40,528 nt of DNA from Polyangiaceae bacterium. GTDB lineage: Bacteria > Myxococcota_A > Polyangia > Polyangiales > Polyangiaceae. Below, in pieces: positions 17,901-27,142 of the stretch. The stretch spans positions 1 to 40,528 of the forward strand of contig JABFXY010000021.1 of the NCBI GenBank assembly GCA_013361525.1, in the 5' to 3' direction. Each line of letters begins with the position of its first letter. The stretch's first letter is position 1. The position numbers and the translations under genes are program-made. The notes beneath the pieces are model-generated. The model was not told where the DNA came from and ran no database searches. It saw only the letters and a program-made list of their open reading frames with translations.

Positions 17901-19179
17901 CGAAGACGGTGCCGCGCGCGCGCGGGCCCTTGCGAGGCCGAGGCTTCGCGCCGTCGAAATCATCCGGGTCCCGGAAAAACGTGGTGGCGGGCTCGTGACC
18001 TTGCTGCGCGACTCGGAGAAGGTCGCGCCTCACAACCTCGAAGTTCCCGCGCCGCTCGACCTCGCGCTCGCGTTCATGGACGGGCGGCACGATTGCCCGG
18101 AGATCGCCCGCCTCGTCCGCGCGAGCGCGGCTTCGCAGGGAGGGGCAGGGGCCGCGGCGATCGATACCGCGACGGTCCAGCGCCTCGCGCGCGATCTCGA
18201 ACGAGCGGCCATGCTCGAAGGGCCGACGGCGATGAGCCGGCGACGCACGCTCGTCGCGGCGTTCAAGGCCGCGAAGGTGCGCCCCGCGAGCTTCGCCGGC
18301 GGCGCGTACCACGACGACCCGGGCGCGCTCGGAAGCTTCATCGACGACGCGTTCGAACGCGTCGCGCGGCGACCGCTTCGAGGCGCGGTGCGCGGGCTCG
18401 TCTCGCCGCACATGGATTTCTGGCGAGCGGCCGACGGATACGCCGCGGCGTACGCGCCGCTTCGTGACCATTTCCCGACCGACGTCGAGACCATCGTCGT
18501 TCTAGGGACGTGTCATGCAGGGATGCACAGCGCGTTTGCGTTCACCAAGAAGGGGTTTCGCACGCCGTTCGGGGTCGCGCGGACCGACGAGGACTTCGTC
18601 GAGGGCGTCGCGGTGGCGTCGGGGGTCGACGTGTTCGCCGACGAGTACAAGCACCAGGGCGAGCACTCGATCGAGTTTCAGGTCGTGCACCTGCAGCACG
18701 TCCTCGGCAAACGCCGCAAAGACGTGCGGATCGTTCCCATCCTCTGCGGTCTCGGCCGTGCGCAGGCCCGTCGCAGCGATCCGAGAGACGATGCCGAGGT
18801 CGAGCGGGTCCTCGACGCCATGGTCAACCGCCTCGCCCGCACCAAGGCGCTCGTCGTCGCCGGCGCGGATCTCGCCCACGTCGGTCCTCGCTTCGGCGAC
18901 GGCGCAGCGCTCGATCGCGAAGAGCGCGCCGAACTCGCCGAGCGCGACGGCGAGTCGATCCGTCGCCTCATGTCGCGGGACGCCGCCGGCTTCTTCGATC
19001 ACGTCACCGAAGATCTGGACGAGCGGCGGGTCTGCGGAACCGGGCCGCTCTACACGCTCCTGCGTGCGCTCGAGGCCGCCGGCGCGACCGAGGGCGAGCT
19101 GTTCGGCTACACGCAGAACATCGACCCCGACGAAGGCTCGATCGTGAGCCACGCGAGCCTCGCGTTCGTCGAGGGGTGA
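17884..19179 (+). CDS. Memo-family protein (AmmeMemoRadiSam system protein B-like)
   Basis: This 431-residue protein has two parts. Residues about 10-125 resemble the PqqD-like winged helix often found at the N terminus of this family (VPAPLDLALAFMDGRHDCPEI). Residues about 140-430 are the Memo domain, with metal/active-site candidates in SPHMDFWRAADGY, HQGEHSIEFQVVHLQH and GADLAHVGPRFGD, and a C-terminal CGTGPLY. Memo proteins are related to class III dioxygenases; the bacterial function is unsettled. Family members often neighbour AMMECR1 and radical-SAM genes, and neither is seen here. The ATG lies inside the rel 3' end (17-nt overlap). The next gene starts 10 nt downstream. Confidence 0.88.
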   Translation: MSSASDEDGAARARALARPRLRAVEIIRVPEKRGGGLVTLLRDSEKVAPHNLEVPAPLDLALAFMDGRHDCPEIARLVRASAASQGGAGAAAIDTATVQRLARDLERAAMLEGPTAMSRRRTLVAAFKAAKVRPASFAGGAYHDDPGALGSFIDDAFERVARRPLRGAVRGLVSPHMDFWRAADGYAAAYAPLRDHFPTDVETIVVLGTCHAGMHSAFAFTKKGFRTPFGVARTDEDFVEGVAVASGVDVFADEYKHQGEHSIEFQVVHLQHVLGKRRKDVRIVPILCGLGRAQARRSDPRDDAEVERVLDAMVNRLARTKALVVAGADLAHVGPRFGDGAALDREERAELAERDGESIRRLMSRDAAGFFDHVTEDLDERRVCGTGPLYTLLRALEAAGATEGELFGYTQNIDPDEGSIVSHASLAFVEG

Positions 19180-19189
19180 GACGCGACCG

Positions 19190-20962
19190 GTGAGCTCGAG
19201 CGTGAGGCAGACGAGCCGTTCTTCCCGCGGAGCGCGGGTCGTTGCGCAGCTCGGCATCGCGGCCTTCGTGCTCGTCCTCGTGGTCGCGGCCGCCCTGGGC
19301 TTCGTCGCCGAGTACTCCGGCGATTTTCACTGGCACCTCGCGCTCGGGGATTGGTCGCTCGACAACGGCGCGATTTACCGCGTCGACACGCTCAGCCACA
19401 CGTACCGCGGCGCGCGGATGACCGTGTCGGCGTGGCTCGGCGACGTTCTATTGGCCGGCGCCTACCGAGCCGCGGGGCTCATCGGCGCTTACGTGGTTCG
19501 AAGCGCGGCGCTCCTCGTGCTCGTGACCGCGCTGGTTCTCGATGCGCGACGAGCGGGCCTCGCCCTCCTCACCGCCAGCGCGCTGTGCCTGCTGTTTCTT
19601 GCCGATGCGTGGGCGCGCTTCTACCTGCGCCCGGAGACGCTCGCCTTCGCGGTTTTCGCCGTCGTGTTGCTCATGCTCGGGCGAGCCCGCAGAACGGTGC
19701 GCTGGCAGCCTCGCGTCGTGGTCATCGGGCTCATCTGTCTCTGGGCGAATCTCCACGGCTCGGTCGCGGTCGGCTTGCTGGCCGTCGGTCTGACCTCGTG
19801 TGAGATGGCGTGTCGGCGCGGCCTCGCGCGTGATCGACGAGGCGCGCTCTTGTGGCTCGGGACCGTCGTCGCGGCGACGCTGGCCGCCTGTCTCTCGGCC
19901 GAGGGCGTCGGAACGGTCCTCGTCTACCGAATGCTCGACGCCGGGTGCAACGACCAGAGAGAGTGGCAACCGTTCCTCCTGACGATGGCCACCGAGATCG
20001 AAGTGCTCGGTGGATTGGCATTCGTCGTTTCCGCGATCGCCGCGCTGGTTCTCGAGCCGTCCAAGGCGGATATCGGACGCCTCGCCCTCGCGCTCGCCCT
20101 GATCGGGCTCACGTCGACGCACAGACGTTTCGTGACCGTCGCGTCGATCGCGTGTCTCGCATCGTTGGCCTCCAACCTGGCCGTGATCGCGCAACATCCG
20201 TGGGTCGTCGCGCAAGGCGACCGTGCTCGTCTCGTCGCCGCGGCAGGCGCGCTGGCGGTCTTCACGTACGCCACGGGCTCACTCGCGGGCGAGAAGGTGC
20301 ACCGCGAGCTCTCCCTCGATCTCGCGCCGGATGTTTACCCGGTGCAGGCCTGCGCATTCGTCCGCGAAAACCCTCCGCCCGGCGCCATGCTCAACAGCTT
20401 CGATGTCGGAGGGTTTCTCACGCATTGCCTCGAAGGGCGCGCAGAGGTCGCGATCGATCAGCGCGTTTGCTCCCTTTATTCGGGCGATTTCTATCAGCGC
20501 TATGTGCACGGGACGAAGACCAGCGAGGGCCTCCATACGCTCGCGGACGATCTCGGTGCATCGTGGATCTTCGCGCAATACGACGCGCTCGCGCGCGCAG
20601 CGGCGAACGACCCTGCGCGTTGGAGCCTCGTCTATGCCGACGACGACGCGCTCATCTACGCACGTCTCGACGCGCCGGAGACCGCGGCGTGGGCGTCCTC
20701 GAGCCCGCTGCGCTTCGTCGATCCGCTTCGGATCCGTCCGAGCGCCGTGCGGGAGGAGCGTGATGCAGGCCTTGCTCTGCAAGAGGAGCGGTGTCCGGAT
20801 TGCGGCGTCACCAGGCTGATGGAGGCCGTGGTGCGGCTCGCCGAAAACGACGTGGACGGCGCGACGGCGGCGCTCGACGCAATGACCCCGGTGCAGCGCA
20901 CGAAGCTCGGCGCGGCGGAGTCGGAGCTCCGCCAGGCCGTCGCGTCCCACAAACGAAAGTGA
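19190..20962 (+). CDS. polytopic membrane protein, GT-C-like
   Basis: This is a 590-residue membrane protein. About ten hydrophobic helices span residues 18-370, and a soluble C-terminal region follows (about 375-590). The first loop reads EYSGDFHWHLALGDW, then YRVDTLSHTYRG. This D..WH.A.G pattern is typical of bacterial GT-C-fold membrane proteins, and the Asp is a candidate catalytic residue. The C-terminal part includes LNSFDVGGFL and AIDQRV, typical of such proteins, and a CPDCG pair followed by a TPR-like helical end. The start is GTG at 19190, 10 nt after the Memo stop; a GTG at 19202 is possible. Donor and acceptor are unknown. Confidence 0.72.
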   Translation: MSSSVRQTSRSSRGARVVAQLGIAAFVLVLVVAAALGFVAEYSGDFHWHLALGDWSLDNGAIYRVDTLSHTYRGARMTVSAWLGDVLLAGAYRAAGLIGAYVVRSAALLVLVTALVLDARRAGLALLTASALCLLFLADAWARFYLRPETLAFAVFAVVLLMLGRARRTVRWQPRVVVIGLICLWANLHGSVAVGLLAVGLTSCEMACRRGLARDRRGALLWLGTVVAATLAACLSAEGVGTVLVYRMLDAGCNDQREWQPFLLTMATEIEVLGGLAFVVSAIAALVLEPSKADIGRLALALALIGLTSTHRRFVTVASIACLASLASNLAVIAQHPWVVAQGDRARLVAAAGALAVFTYATGSLAGEKVHRELSLDLAPDVYPVQACAFVRENPPPGAMLNSFDVGGFLTHCLEGRAEVAIDQRVCSLYSGDFYQRYVHGTKTSEGLHTLADDLGASWIFAQYDALARAAANDPARWSLVYADDDALIYARLDAPETAAWASSSPLRFVDPLRIRPSAVREERDAGLALQEERCPDCGVTRLMEAVVRLAENDVDGATAALDAMTPVQRTKLGAAESELRQAVASHKRK

Positions 20963-20998
20963 CCGGCGATCGCTCGGTGGTCGGAGCGTTTCGTTTCT

Positions 20999-21028
20999 TT
21001 GCAGCTGCGCGAACCGGGATGCCAAGAT
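20999..21028 (+). promoter_or_regulatory. candidate promoter for the methyltransferase gene
   Basis: TTGCAG (20999-21004), 18 nt spacing and CAAGAT (21023-21028), preceded by TGC as an extended -10. The -10 ends 9 nt before the ATG at 21038. Confidence 0.4.
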
Positions 21029-21037
21029 CGCCCAACG

Positions 21038-21607
21038 ATGGAGCGCCGGTCGATCAACGCCTTGCCCGAAGGGCTGCTCGAAGAGTCGGGACCGGATCGT
21101 CTCCATCTGGGTGGGACGACCCCGAAGCCGGGGTGGCAGATCTTCAATGCGGTGGAGGCGGACTACGTCGACCACCTCGGCGACGTGCGGGATCTGTCGC
21201 GGTTTTCCGATGCTTCCTTCGACATGGTCTACGCGTCGCACGTCCTCGAGCACCTCGGCTACCAAGAAGACTTGCCGAAGACGCTGCGCGCCGTGCGACG
21301 GATCTTGCGACCGGGAGGACGCCTCTTCGCGAGCGTGCCGGATCTCATGACCCTTGCACGCCTCTTCACCGACAAAGCCGCGACGCCGGAGACGAGAATC
21401 GAGGCGATGCGGATGATGTTCGGCGGACAGCTCGATCCGTACGACTTCCACTACGTCGGGCTCTGGGACGAGTACCTCGGGTGGTTGCTCATGAAGGCCG
21501 GATTCCAGCGTGTTTACCGCGTCGGCTCGTTCGGTCTCTTTCCGGACACGAGCGACGCGGTCTTGGGCGACACGCCGATCAGCCTCAACATGGTCGCGGT
21601 GAAGTAG
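21038..21607 (+). CDS. small SAM-dependent methyltransferase
   Basis: This 189-residue protein looks like a compact class I methyltransferase. DRLHLGGTTPKPGW stands at motif I, with GGTT in place of the usual GCG. SFDMVYASHVLEHLGY gives motif IV and the following helix. RRILRPGGRLFASVPD is the classic post-motif helix and strand. Proteins of this compact class (COG4627-like) are often found among polysaccharide genes. The ATG at 21038 starts a sensible N terminus. It ends only 16 nt from the convergent membrane-protein operon, whose glycan-like character makes a role in sugar methylation possible. The substrate cannot be read from the sequence. Confidence 0.78.
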   Translation: MERRSINALPEGLLEESGPDRLHLGGTTPKPGWQIFNAVEADYVDHLGDVRDLSRFSDASFDMVYASHVLEHLGYQEDLPKTLRAVRRILRPGGRLFASVPDLMTLARLFTDKAATPETRIEAMRMMFGGQLDPYDFHYVGLWDEYLGWLLMKAGFQRVYRVGSFGLFPDTSDAVLGDTPISLNMVAVK

Positions 21608-21623
21608 GCCGCGATCGCGCCGC

Positions 21624-23177
21624 TTACGGCTTTGTCGTGCGGGTGTAGAGCCAGAAGTCGCCGCGGTGGTCCACGAGCCGAATCGTCGGGTCCGCCACGA
21701 AGATCAACGACCGATCGACGTTCGAGACGACCAAAAACCAGTCGAAGAACGGCCCCTGCTCCGCGAGGTCGAAGAGCTCCGGTCGCCACTGAAAGCGTTC
21801 GGCGCCGGGTGCAGGCGGCGGCACCACCGCCGCTTCGTCGGTACGGTAGGCGAACGGTGACGCGCCGATGCTCGCGAAGTGGTAGCTGAGAAAGCCTCCC
21901 TTTTCGGCCTGCACGTAGGCAGGGACGAGCGTCATCGCGTACTCCTCGTCGTACACGAGGTAGCAGAGCTTCGGCGCCTTCGGGATCTGCTCGCTGATCG
22001 AGGTGAACGCTTCGAGGCGCGTGTCGAACGGGACGAAGCGCAGGATCGCGAGATCGGTGATCGAAAGCGCCGACCAGAGCATCGCGGCGACCGCCGCGGC
22101 TCGAAGCGACAGCTCTCGTGGGAGGTTCGGGATGAGCGCGATCGCGAGGTAGGTGACGCTGGTCGCTTCGCGCGCGGCCGCTCCGAAGTAGATGCCGAGA
22201 CGGTCCGGCAAGAAGAGATACCCGAGGCAGCACAGGGCGATGGTGCACACCAACGTCCAATGCGCGCGTCGCTCGAACGAGGATGCCGGCTGCGTCGCGC
22301 GCCTCGCCCAAGCGATGCCGAACGTTGCAAATCCGATCGCGACGACGACCGCCACATGGCGGCGCGCAGCCGCTCGCTCCGGCTTCGACATCAGCTCGCT
22401 GACGACGGTGTCGAACACGAGAGACAGCCGGTCGGTGCGGAGCGTGATCGGCCCGATATCCGGCCGAAGCCCCGCCGGTCGCAGAGCGAGGAACGCCACG
22501 AGGAGCGCGACGGTCGGCAGACACGCGAGCAGTAGCGGTCGAACGGTCTCGCGCCGCTTGTCGGAGAAGGCCCAGGCAATCGCGACCGAGGCGATCGCGA
22601 TTGGAGCGCGAAATACCTGGGTAAAAAACGTCAGCGCCAGCACGGCTCCAGTCGCGACGAAGAGGCGAGGGGAGGGCCGTTCGAGCGCGCGCAGCGTCAG
22701 ACCCAGCGCCATCGCCATCATCCCGATTGCGGAGAGCGAGCTCACGGTGCCCCAAAGCGCCATGCCGCTGAACGCGAACGGCACCGCGGCGAGCGCGATG
22801 AGCGGGGATCGGCGCATCCCCCACGCGAGTGTCGCGAGCCCGGCGGGCACGAACGCGAGGAGGACGACGTTGGCGATCTTCGTCGCGGCGATCGCCGACA
22901 TGAAGCTCATGAGGACGGCGCCGAGCGCGTAGCTCGACATGTACGGATAGCCGAGCGGGTGCAGCTCGAACTGCTGATCGAAGGCGTAGCTCGGGTCCGA
23001 CAGATGACGCAGGGCCGAGGTTTGCGCGGCGTGCATCGGCAAATCGACCATCTGCGGGTACGTCACGAGCGCGAACGGAGCGACGAGCGCGACGAACGCG
23101 CCGACGAACGCCACGACGTGGAGCGCGGTGTCACCGCGACGCTTCACGATGTTTGCCAGCTCGTCGAAGAGCTTCAT
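21624..23177 (-). CDS. polytopic membrane protein, tandem paralogue B (GT-C-like)
   Basis: This 517-residue protein is the last gene of the minus-strand trio. A first helix is followed by a loop with YPQMVDLPMHAAQT, then QFELHPLGYPYMSSYALGA and about nine more helices. The soluble tail contains LCYLVYDEEY, VPAYVQAEKGGFLSYHFA, FFDWFLVVSN and a final WLYTR. Every one of these blocks recurs in order in the adjacent 23174-24754 gene, so the two arose by tandem duplication. The D-x3-H loop fits GT-C transferases, but I recognise no named family. The ATG overlaps the upstream stop by 4 nt (ATGA), implying translational coupling. Confidence 0.75.
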   Translation of the reverse strand: MKLFDELANIVKRRGDTALHVVAFVGAFVALVAPFALVTYPQMVDLPMHAAQTSALRHLSDPSYAFDQQFELHPLGYPYMSSYALGAVLMSFMSAIAATKIANVVLLAFVPAGLATLAWGMRRSPLIALAAVPFAFSGMALWGTVSSLSAIGMMAMALGLTLRALERPSPRLFVATGAVLALTFFTQVFRAPIAIASVAIAWAFSDKRRETVRPLLLACLPTVALLVAFLALRPAGLRPDIGPITLRTDRLSLVFDTVVSELMSKPERAAARRHVAVVVAIGFATFGIAWARRATQPASSFERRAHWTLVCTIALCCLGYLFLPDRLGIYFGAAAREATSVTYLAIALIPNLPRELSLRAAAVAAMLWSALSITDLAILRFVPFDTRLEAFTSISEQIPKAPKLCYLVYDEEYAMTLVPAYVQAEKGGFLSYHFASIGASPFAYRTDEAAVVPPPAPGAERFQWRPELFDLAEQGPFFDWFLVVSNVDRSLIFVADPTIRLVDHRGDFWLYTRTTKP

Positions 23178-24754
23178 CGCCCCTCGCGCACGTAGAGCCA
23201 CCAGGTCCCTTCGTGCGCAACAGGCACGATGGTGGGATCCGCTGCGAGCTTGTCGGAAGGGTCGCGTTTGCTGTGGATCAGGAACCAATCGAAAAACGCG
23301 CCGTCGCGCTGGACCTCGAACCACTCGGGGTTCCACTCCCAGAGGTGGGGTTTGATCGGCGGGACGACGGCTTCGGGATCGCTTCGGTAATGGAGCGGCG
23401 CGTGTGCGAAGTTCGCGAACTGGAAGCTGAGATAGCCGCCTTTTTCTGCTTGCACGTACGCGGGCACGTGAATGTCGGCAGGGTCCTCGCGATCGAAGAC
23501 CAGGTAACAGAGCTTCGATGCTGGAGGGATGCGCGCCGCGACGATCCGGAAGCTCTCGAGCCGCGCATCGAACGCGCCGTATTGAAGGGCGACGCGATCG
23601 ACGACGCGGAACGACGAGACCGACAGCGCGGCGACGGCGACCCACCGCATCCAGGCTTCGCGCGGAAGCGGCGGGACCATACCGAGCGCGAGGATCGTCA
23701 TCATCGTCGCTTCGCGCGGGTAGACGTAGGCCCAGGTCCCCATCCTCCACGGCAGGATCAGGTACGCGAACGCCGAGAGCGCGATCGAAGCTCCGACGGC
23801 GACGAGCGAGCGGCGCGCGAACGAACGGGCGTCGTCGCTCTGCTCTCGTCGCTTTGCGTGGGAGATCCCCCAGGCGGCCGATGCGAGGGCGAGCACGAGC
23901 ATTGCGTGATCGAGCAGCCGTTCCGCGAGCTTTTCGTCGATCTCACGACCGGCGACGTCGAGCAAAATCTCCGGCAGGCGCTCGGTGTGCAGCTTCAGTT
24001 CCGGCGCCTCCGCCTGCATCGAAGGCGGCCGAAAAACCATGAACACGACGAGGAGCGCGAGCGCGACCGCAACGGGAAAGAGGAGCGGTCGCCACCGCCG
24101 CGGATCCCGTGTCATCACCACGGTCGTCGCGAAGATGCCTGCGAGCGCGAGCGGGAAGCGAAAGATGTGCGTGAAGAACAGGAGAACCAGCAGAAGCCCG
24201 AGCGCGATGCATCGGGCTTTGGTCGGCTCGTCGAGCAAACGCAGCGTGAGGCCGATGACCGCTGCGAGCATGCCCATCGCAGCGAGGCTGTTGATGAAGC
24301 CCCAGCTCGCGAGCTCACAGAAGACGAGCGGAACCGCGGCGAGACCGATCAAGGGCGAGCGTTTCATCCCCCACGCGAGGGTGGCCACACCGCCCGGTAC
24401 CCAACACAACATGAGCGCGGTCGCCACGCGAACCGCGGTGAGCACCGGCATCACGCTCATGAGGAGCGCACCGAGCACGTAGCTCGACATGTACGGATTC
24501 GACAGTGGATGCAGCTCGAACTGCGCGCGGATGTCGGGGCGGCCCTCGAAGTAGTAGCGAAGCACCGCCGTCTGCGCAGCGTGCATCGGCAGGTCGACCA
24601 TCTTCGGGAAGGTCGCGGCCACGAATGGAATCGCGATGCAACCGCCTGCGACGAACAAGGCCGTGATAGCGAGGAGCCCGGGCGATAGGCGCGAAAATGA
24701 CCGGTGCAGGCTCTCCAGCGATGGTTTCAGCTTTCGCTGCGCTCGCTCGCTCAT
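23174..24754 (-). CDS. polytopic membrane protein, tandem paralogue A (GT-C-like)
   Basis: This 526-residue protein has a cytoplasmic basic start (MSERAQRKLKPS), a helix, and a first loop with FPKMVDLPMHAAQT. QFELHPLSNPYMSSYVLGA and a run of further helices follow to about residue 380. The soluble C-terminal domain has LCYLVFDRED, VPAYVQAEKGGYLSFQFA, EWNPEWFEV, FFDWFLIHS and WWLYVREGR. It is the sister of the downstream gene. I chose the ATG at 24754 because it overlaps the upstream YfhO-like stop by 4 nt and because upstream in-frame sequence is Arg/Gly-rich and antisense to that gene. A membrane glycosyltransferase role is inferred from topology and the loop Asp only. Confidence 0.75.
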   Translation of the reverse strand: MSERAQRKLKPSLESLHRSFSRLSPGLLAITALFVAGGCIAIPFVAATFPKMVDLPMHAAQTAVLRYYFEGRPDIRAQFELHPLSNPYMSSYVLGALLMSVMPVLTAVRVATALMLCWVPGGVATLAWGMKRSPLIGLAAVPLVFCELASWGFINSLAAMGMLAAVIGLTLRLLDEPTKARCIALGLLLVLLFFTHIFRFPLALAGIFATTVVMTRDPRRWRPLLFPVAVALALLVVFMVFRPPSMQAEAPELKLHTERLPEILLDVAGREIDEKLAERLLDHAMLVLALASAAWGISHAKRREQSDDARSFARRSLVAVGASIALSAFAYLILPWRMGTWAYVYPREATMMTILALGMVPPLPREAWMRWVAVAALSVSSFRVVDRVALQYGAFDARLESFRIVAARIPPASKLCYLVFDREDPADIHVPAYVQAEKGGYLSFQFANFAHAPLHYRSDPEAVVPPIKPHLWEWNPEWFEVQRDGAFFDWFLIHSKRDPSDKLAADPTIVPVAHEGTWWLYVREGR

Positions 24755-27054
24755 GGCGTTGCTCGCACCTGCTTCGCGCGGAGCCGAGCGCGCAGCGACA
24801 GCAGCGCCAGCCCGACCCAGGCCGCCGCCGAGACGATCGCGCCCGCCAGCACCGCGCGCGGACGATGTTCGACGCGCACCCGATGTCGCCCCTCCGGCAC
24901 GGATACCGCGAGGAGCGCGAGATCCGCGCGAGCCCACGGCACCCTGATATCGTCGACGAACACGTTGGTACCCGGGAGCGGAGGCTCGGAGACGACCAGG
25001 AGGCCCGCGCGGCTCGTTTCGACCTCGACGAGGAGTGAGGCATCGGGCTCACGCCTGGCGTGGATCTTCCCGTCGACGGCGCCGGGTGAAGCCTCCAGGG
25101 GGCTCGCGAGCAGCGCGGTTTCACGCGGATCGAACGTGGGATCGCCGATGCGCTCTATGGCGACGGCGTCTTCGACCACCTCCCATGAGGGCACGAGCCA
25201 CGCCCGCGGCAACGGATCGTCGACGCGGACGAGCTCGTAGCGACCTTTGTGGAGCTTGACCGTCGACGTCACGCCCAAGAGGCGCAGGTCCGTCCGCTGC
25301 GTCATGCCCGGTGTTGCATAGTGGCTCGGCGGAAGATGGTGCGCGTTCGCGGGCCCCGGCGGCGGCTCGAATCCGGACAGCAGGCGCATCAACGGCGCGG
25401 GGCGCCGGCCGGCGTAGCCGTTGACGTTCTCGACGCGCGCATCGATCGTCGCGTTCGCGGCCCCGAGCATCTCCGCCGGGAGATCGACGCGTACAGCGCC
25501 GTTGGTCGGTGCGAGCTCGTCGCGGAGCTCGGCGGCTCGGGCGCTCGCCCCCCGAGCGACGTCGTCGTCGATGACGGACAGCGGACGCGCCGTCAGCACG
25601 GCATAGACCGCTACCACGAACGCGCCGACCGGTGCGAACGTGGCCCGGCCGGTCCGCGCGAGCGCGAGCGCGCCGGCCGCCGCGGCGAAGCCCAGCGTGG
25701 GTGTGAGAAACAAATGGCTCGCGATGCCGACACGCTCGAACACGCCGCCTGGGCGGTGCGTGTCGACATTGAACAACACCGGCACCGCGAAACAGACGAC
25801 GGCAGCGCCGAGCGCAAGGAGCGCAGCGACGCCGAACCCCGCCGCGTGCGCGCGAGAGGCGAGGGACCGCTCGAGCTCGCTCGCTTCACGCGCGCCCAGG
25901 ATCACGAGCGCGAACGCGACGAGGACCACCGCGCGCGCAGGGGCGCGGAACAACCGCAGCCCCGGGACGACCTCGAGAAGGACGCGGTACACGCTGGACG
26001 AGCCGAGCGAGAGAAACACGCCGAGCATCAACATCGCCAGGGCGTCGAAGTCGCGCGAGCGGCGCGCGAGTCGTGCGACGCCGAGAGCCACGAGCGGCGC
26101 ACCGATGGCGCACGCGCGCTCGTTCTGCACGTCGAAGCCGGTCGAGCCGCCGTCGATGAAGATCTGATCCGCGCCGTCGTCGGGAAGCACCAGACCAACG
26201 ACGATCGACCGCAGGTCCGTCGAAATGAGCGTGGAGAGCTCGTAGCTGGGGTCGGCGTTGTCGCTGCCGGCCGCGAACGACATCGTCGCGACGAGCGCTG
26301 CTGCTCCGAGCGCGCAACCGATCGCGAGCGCACCCGCACACGCGACGACCGGATCGACGACCGCCGGCCGAAGCGCGACCTGCTTCGCACGACACGCCGC
26401 CCCGACGAGCGACGCGAGCAGCGCGTAGAGCAGTAGCTGAGGGTCGCCCGCGAGGAGCATCGCGCCGACACCGACGCCTCCCAACACGAGGTCACGGAGT
26501 TGCTTCGTCCGAACGAAGCTCCAGGTTCCCCCGACGACGACGGGCAACCAGGTCGCGGCCGCCAGGATCGACAGGTGCCCTTCCTGTGCGCGCGCCGCCA
26601 CGAAACCGGTCACCGACCAGGTGAGCCCCGCGGCCCACGCGACGCGGCTCGTGATGCCTTCGTGGGTGAGCAGGCGACGCACGACGATCGCGGCCACGGC
26701 GAGATGGCCGAGCACGAACCACGCGTGGGCACGCGCGGGTGACAGCAGCGCGTGAAGCCAGGTCGGCGGATAGAAGAGAGCGACCTGCGGATTGGTCAGG
26801 CTCGCTCCGCCCAGGGTGTACGGATCGTGGAGCGGCAGGCGCCCCGCACGCAGCTCGCCGCCGACGAAGCCGTGCACCCAGTGGAGCTGCTGCACGAGGT
26901 CGTACCCGGCGAGCATGGTCCCGTTCCCGACGGTCAGCAGCACCCGGTAGAGCAGGGCGATACACGCCGCGAGCGTCACGTCCGCGACGAGCGCGGACCG
27001 CTTGGACGAAATCTGCGTGACCTCGGCACCGGCCGGCGCGGTGAACCGACGCAT
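24751..27054 (-). CDS. YfhO-family membrane protein
   Basis: This is a 767-residue polytopic protein. After the first helix comes GYDLVQQLHWVHGF...GRLPLHDPYTLGG, then NPQVALFYPPTWL, the hallmark first-loop region of YfhO-type proteins. About a dozen helices follow. A periplasmic C-terminal domain includes ARVENVNGYAG and the family-like LLVVSEPPLPGTNVFVDD, before a last helix. YfhO of Bacillus is implicated in sugar decoration of lipoteichoic acid through an undecaprenyl-linked donor; the role here is probably analogous sugar transfer to an envelope polymer or protein. It is the first gene of the operon, with a TGTTAACAT element 12 nt before the ATG. Confidence 0.82.
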   Translation of the reverse strand: MRRFTAPAGAEVTQISSKRSALVADVTLAACIALLYRVLLTVGNGTMLAGYDLVQQLHWVHGFVGGELRAGRLPLHDPYTLGGASLTNPQVALFYPPTWLHALLSPARAHAWFVLGHLAVAAIVVRRLLTHEGITSRVAWAAGLTWSVTGFVAARAQEGHLSILAAATWLPVVVGGTWSFVRTKQLRDLVLGGVGVGAMLLAGDPQLLLYALLASLVGAACRAKQVALRPAVVDPVVACAGALAIGCALGAAALVATMSFAAGSDNADPSYELSTLISTDLRSIVVGLVLPDDGADQIFIDGGSTGFDVQNERACAIGAPLVALGVARLARRSRDFDALAMLMLGVFLSLGSSSVYRVLLEVVPGLRLFRAPARAVVLVAFALVILGAREASELERSLASRAHAAGFGVAALLALGAAVVCFAVPVLFNVDTHRPGGVFERVGIASHLFLTPTLGFAAAAGALALARTGRATFAPVGAFVVAVYAVLTARPLSVIDDDVARGASARAAELRDELAPTNGAVRVDLPAEMLGAANATIDARVENVNGYAGRRPAPLMRLLSGFEPPPGPANAHHLPPSHYATPGMTQRTDLRLLGVTSTVKLHKGRYELVRVDDPLPRAWLVPSWEVVEDAVAIERIGDPTFDPRETALLASPLEASPGAVDGKIHARREPDASLLVEVETSRAGLLVVSEPPLPGTNVFVDDIRVPWARADLALLAVSVPEGRHRVRVEHRPRAVLAGAIVSAAAWVGLALLSLRARLRAKQVRATP

Positions 27055-27066
27055 CGCGAAGCGCGG

Positions 27067-27075
27067 ATGTTAACA
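27067..27075 (-). promoter_or_regulatory. extended -10 element for the YfhO/GT-C operon
   Basis: On the minus strand TGT-TAACAT (27075 to 27067) matches an extended -10 and ends 12 nt before the ATG at 27054. No good -35 is seen. The divergent tRNA promoter lies about 70 nt to the right. Confidence 0.4.
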
Positions 27076-27142
27076 ACGGCGCGAAAATCCCGACAGAGAG
27101 GCCATCTTTGCGCGATCAAAATGACGTCGTGAAGAAAACCTC

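Noticed and set aside
15690..17963. 757-residue minus-strand open frame over rel
   Set aside because: Antisense to a complete Rel protein; produced by GC-rich codon bias.
23153..24688. 511-residue plus-strand open frame
   Set aside because: Arg/His/Glu-rich antisense of a membrane protein gene whose paralogue next door confirms the minus strand.
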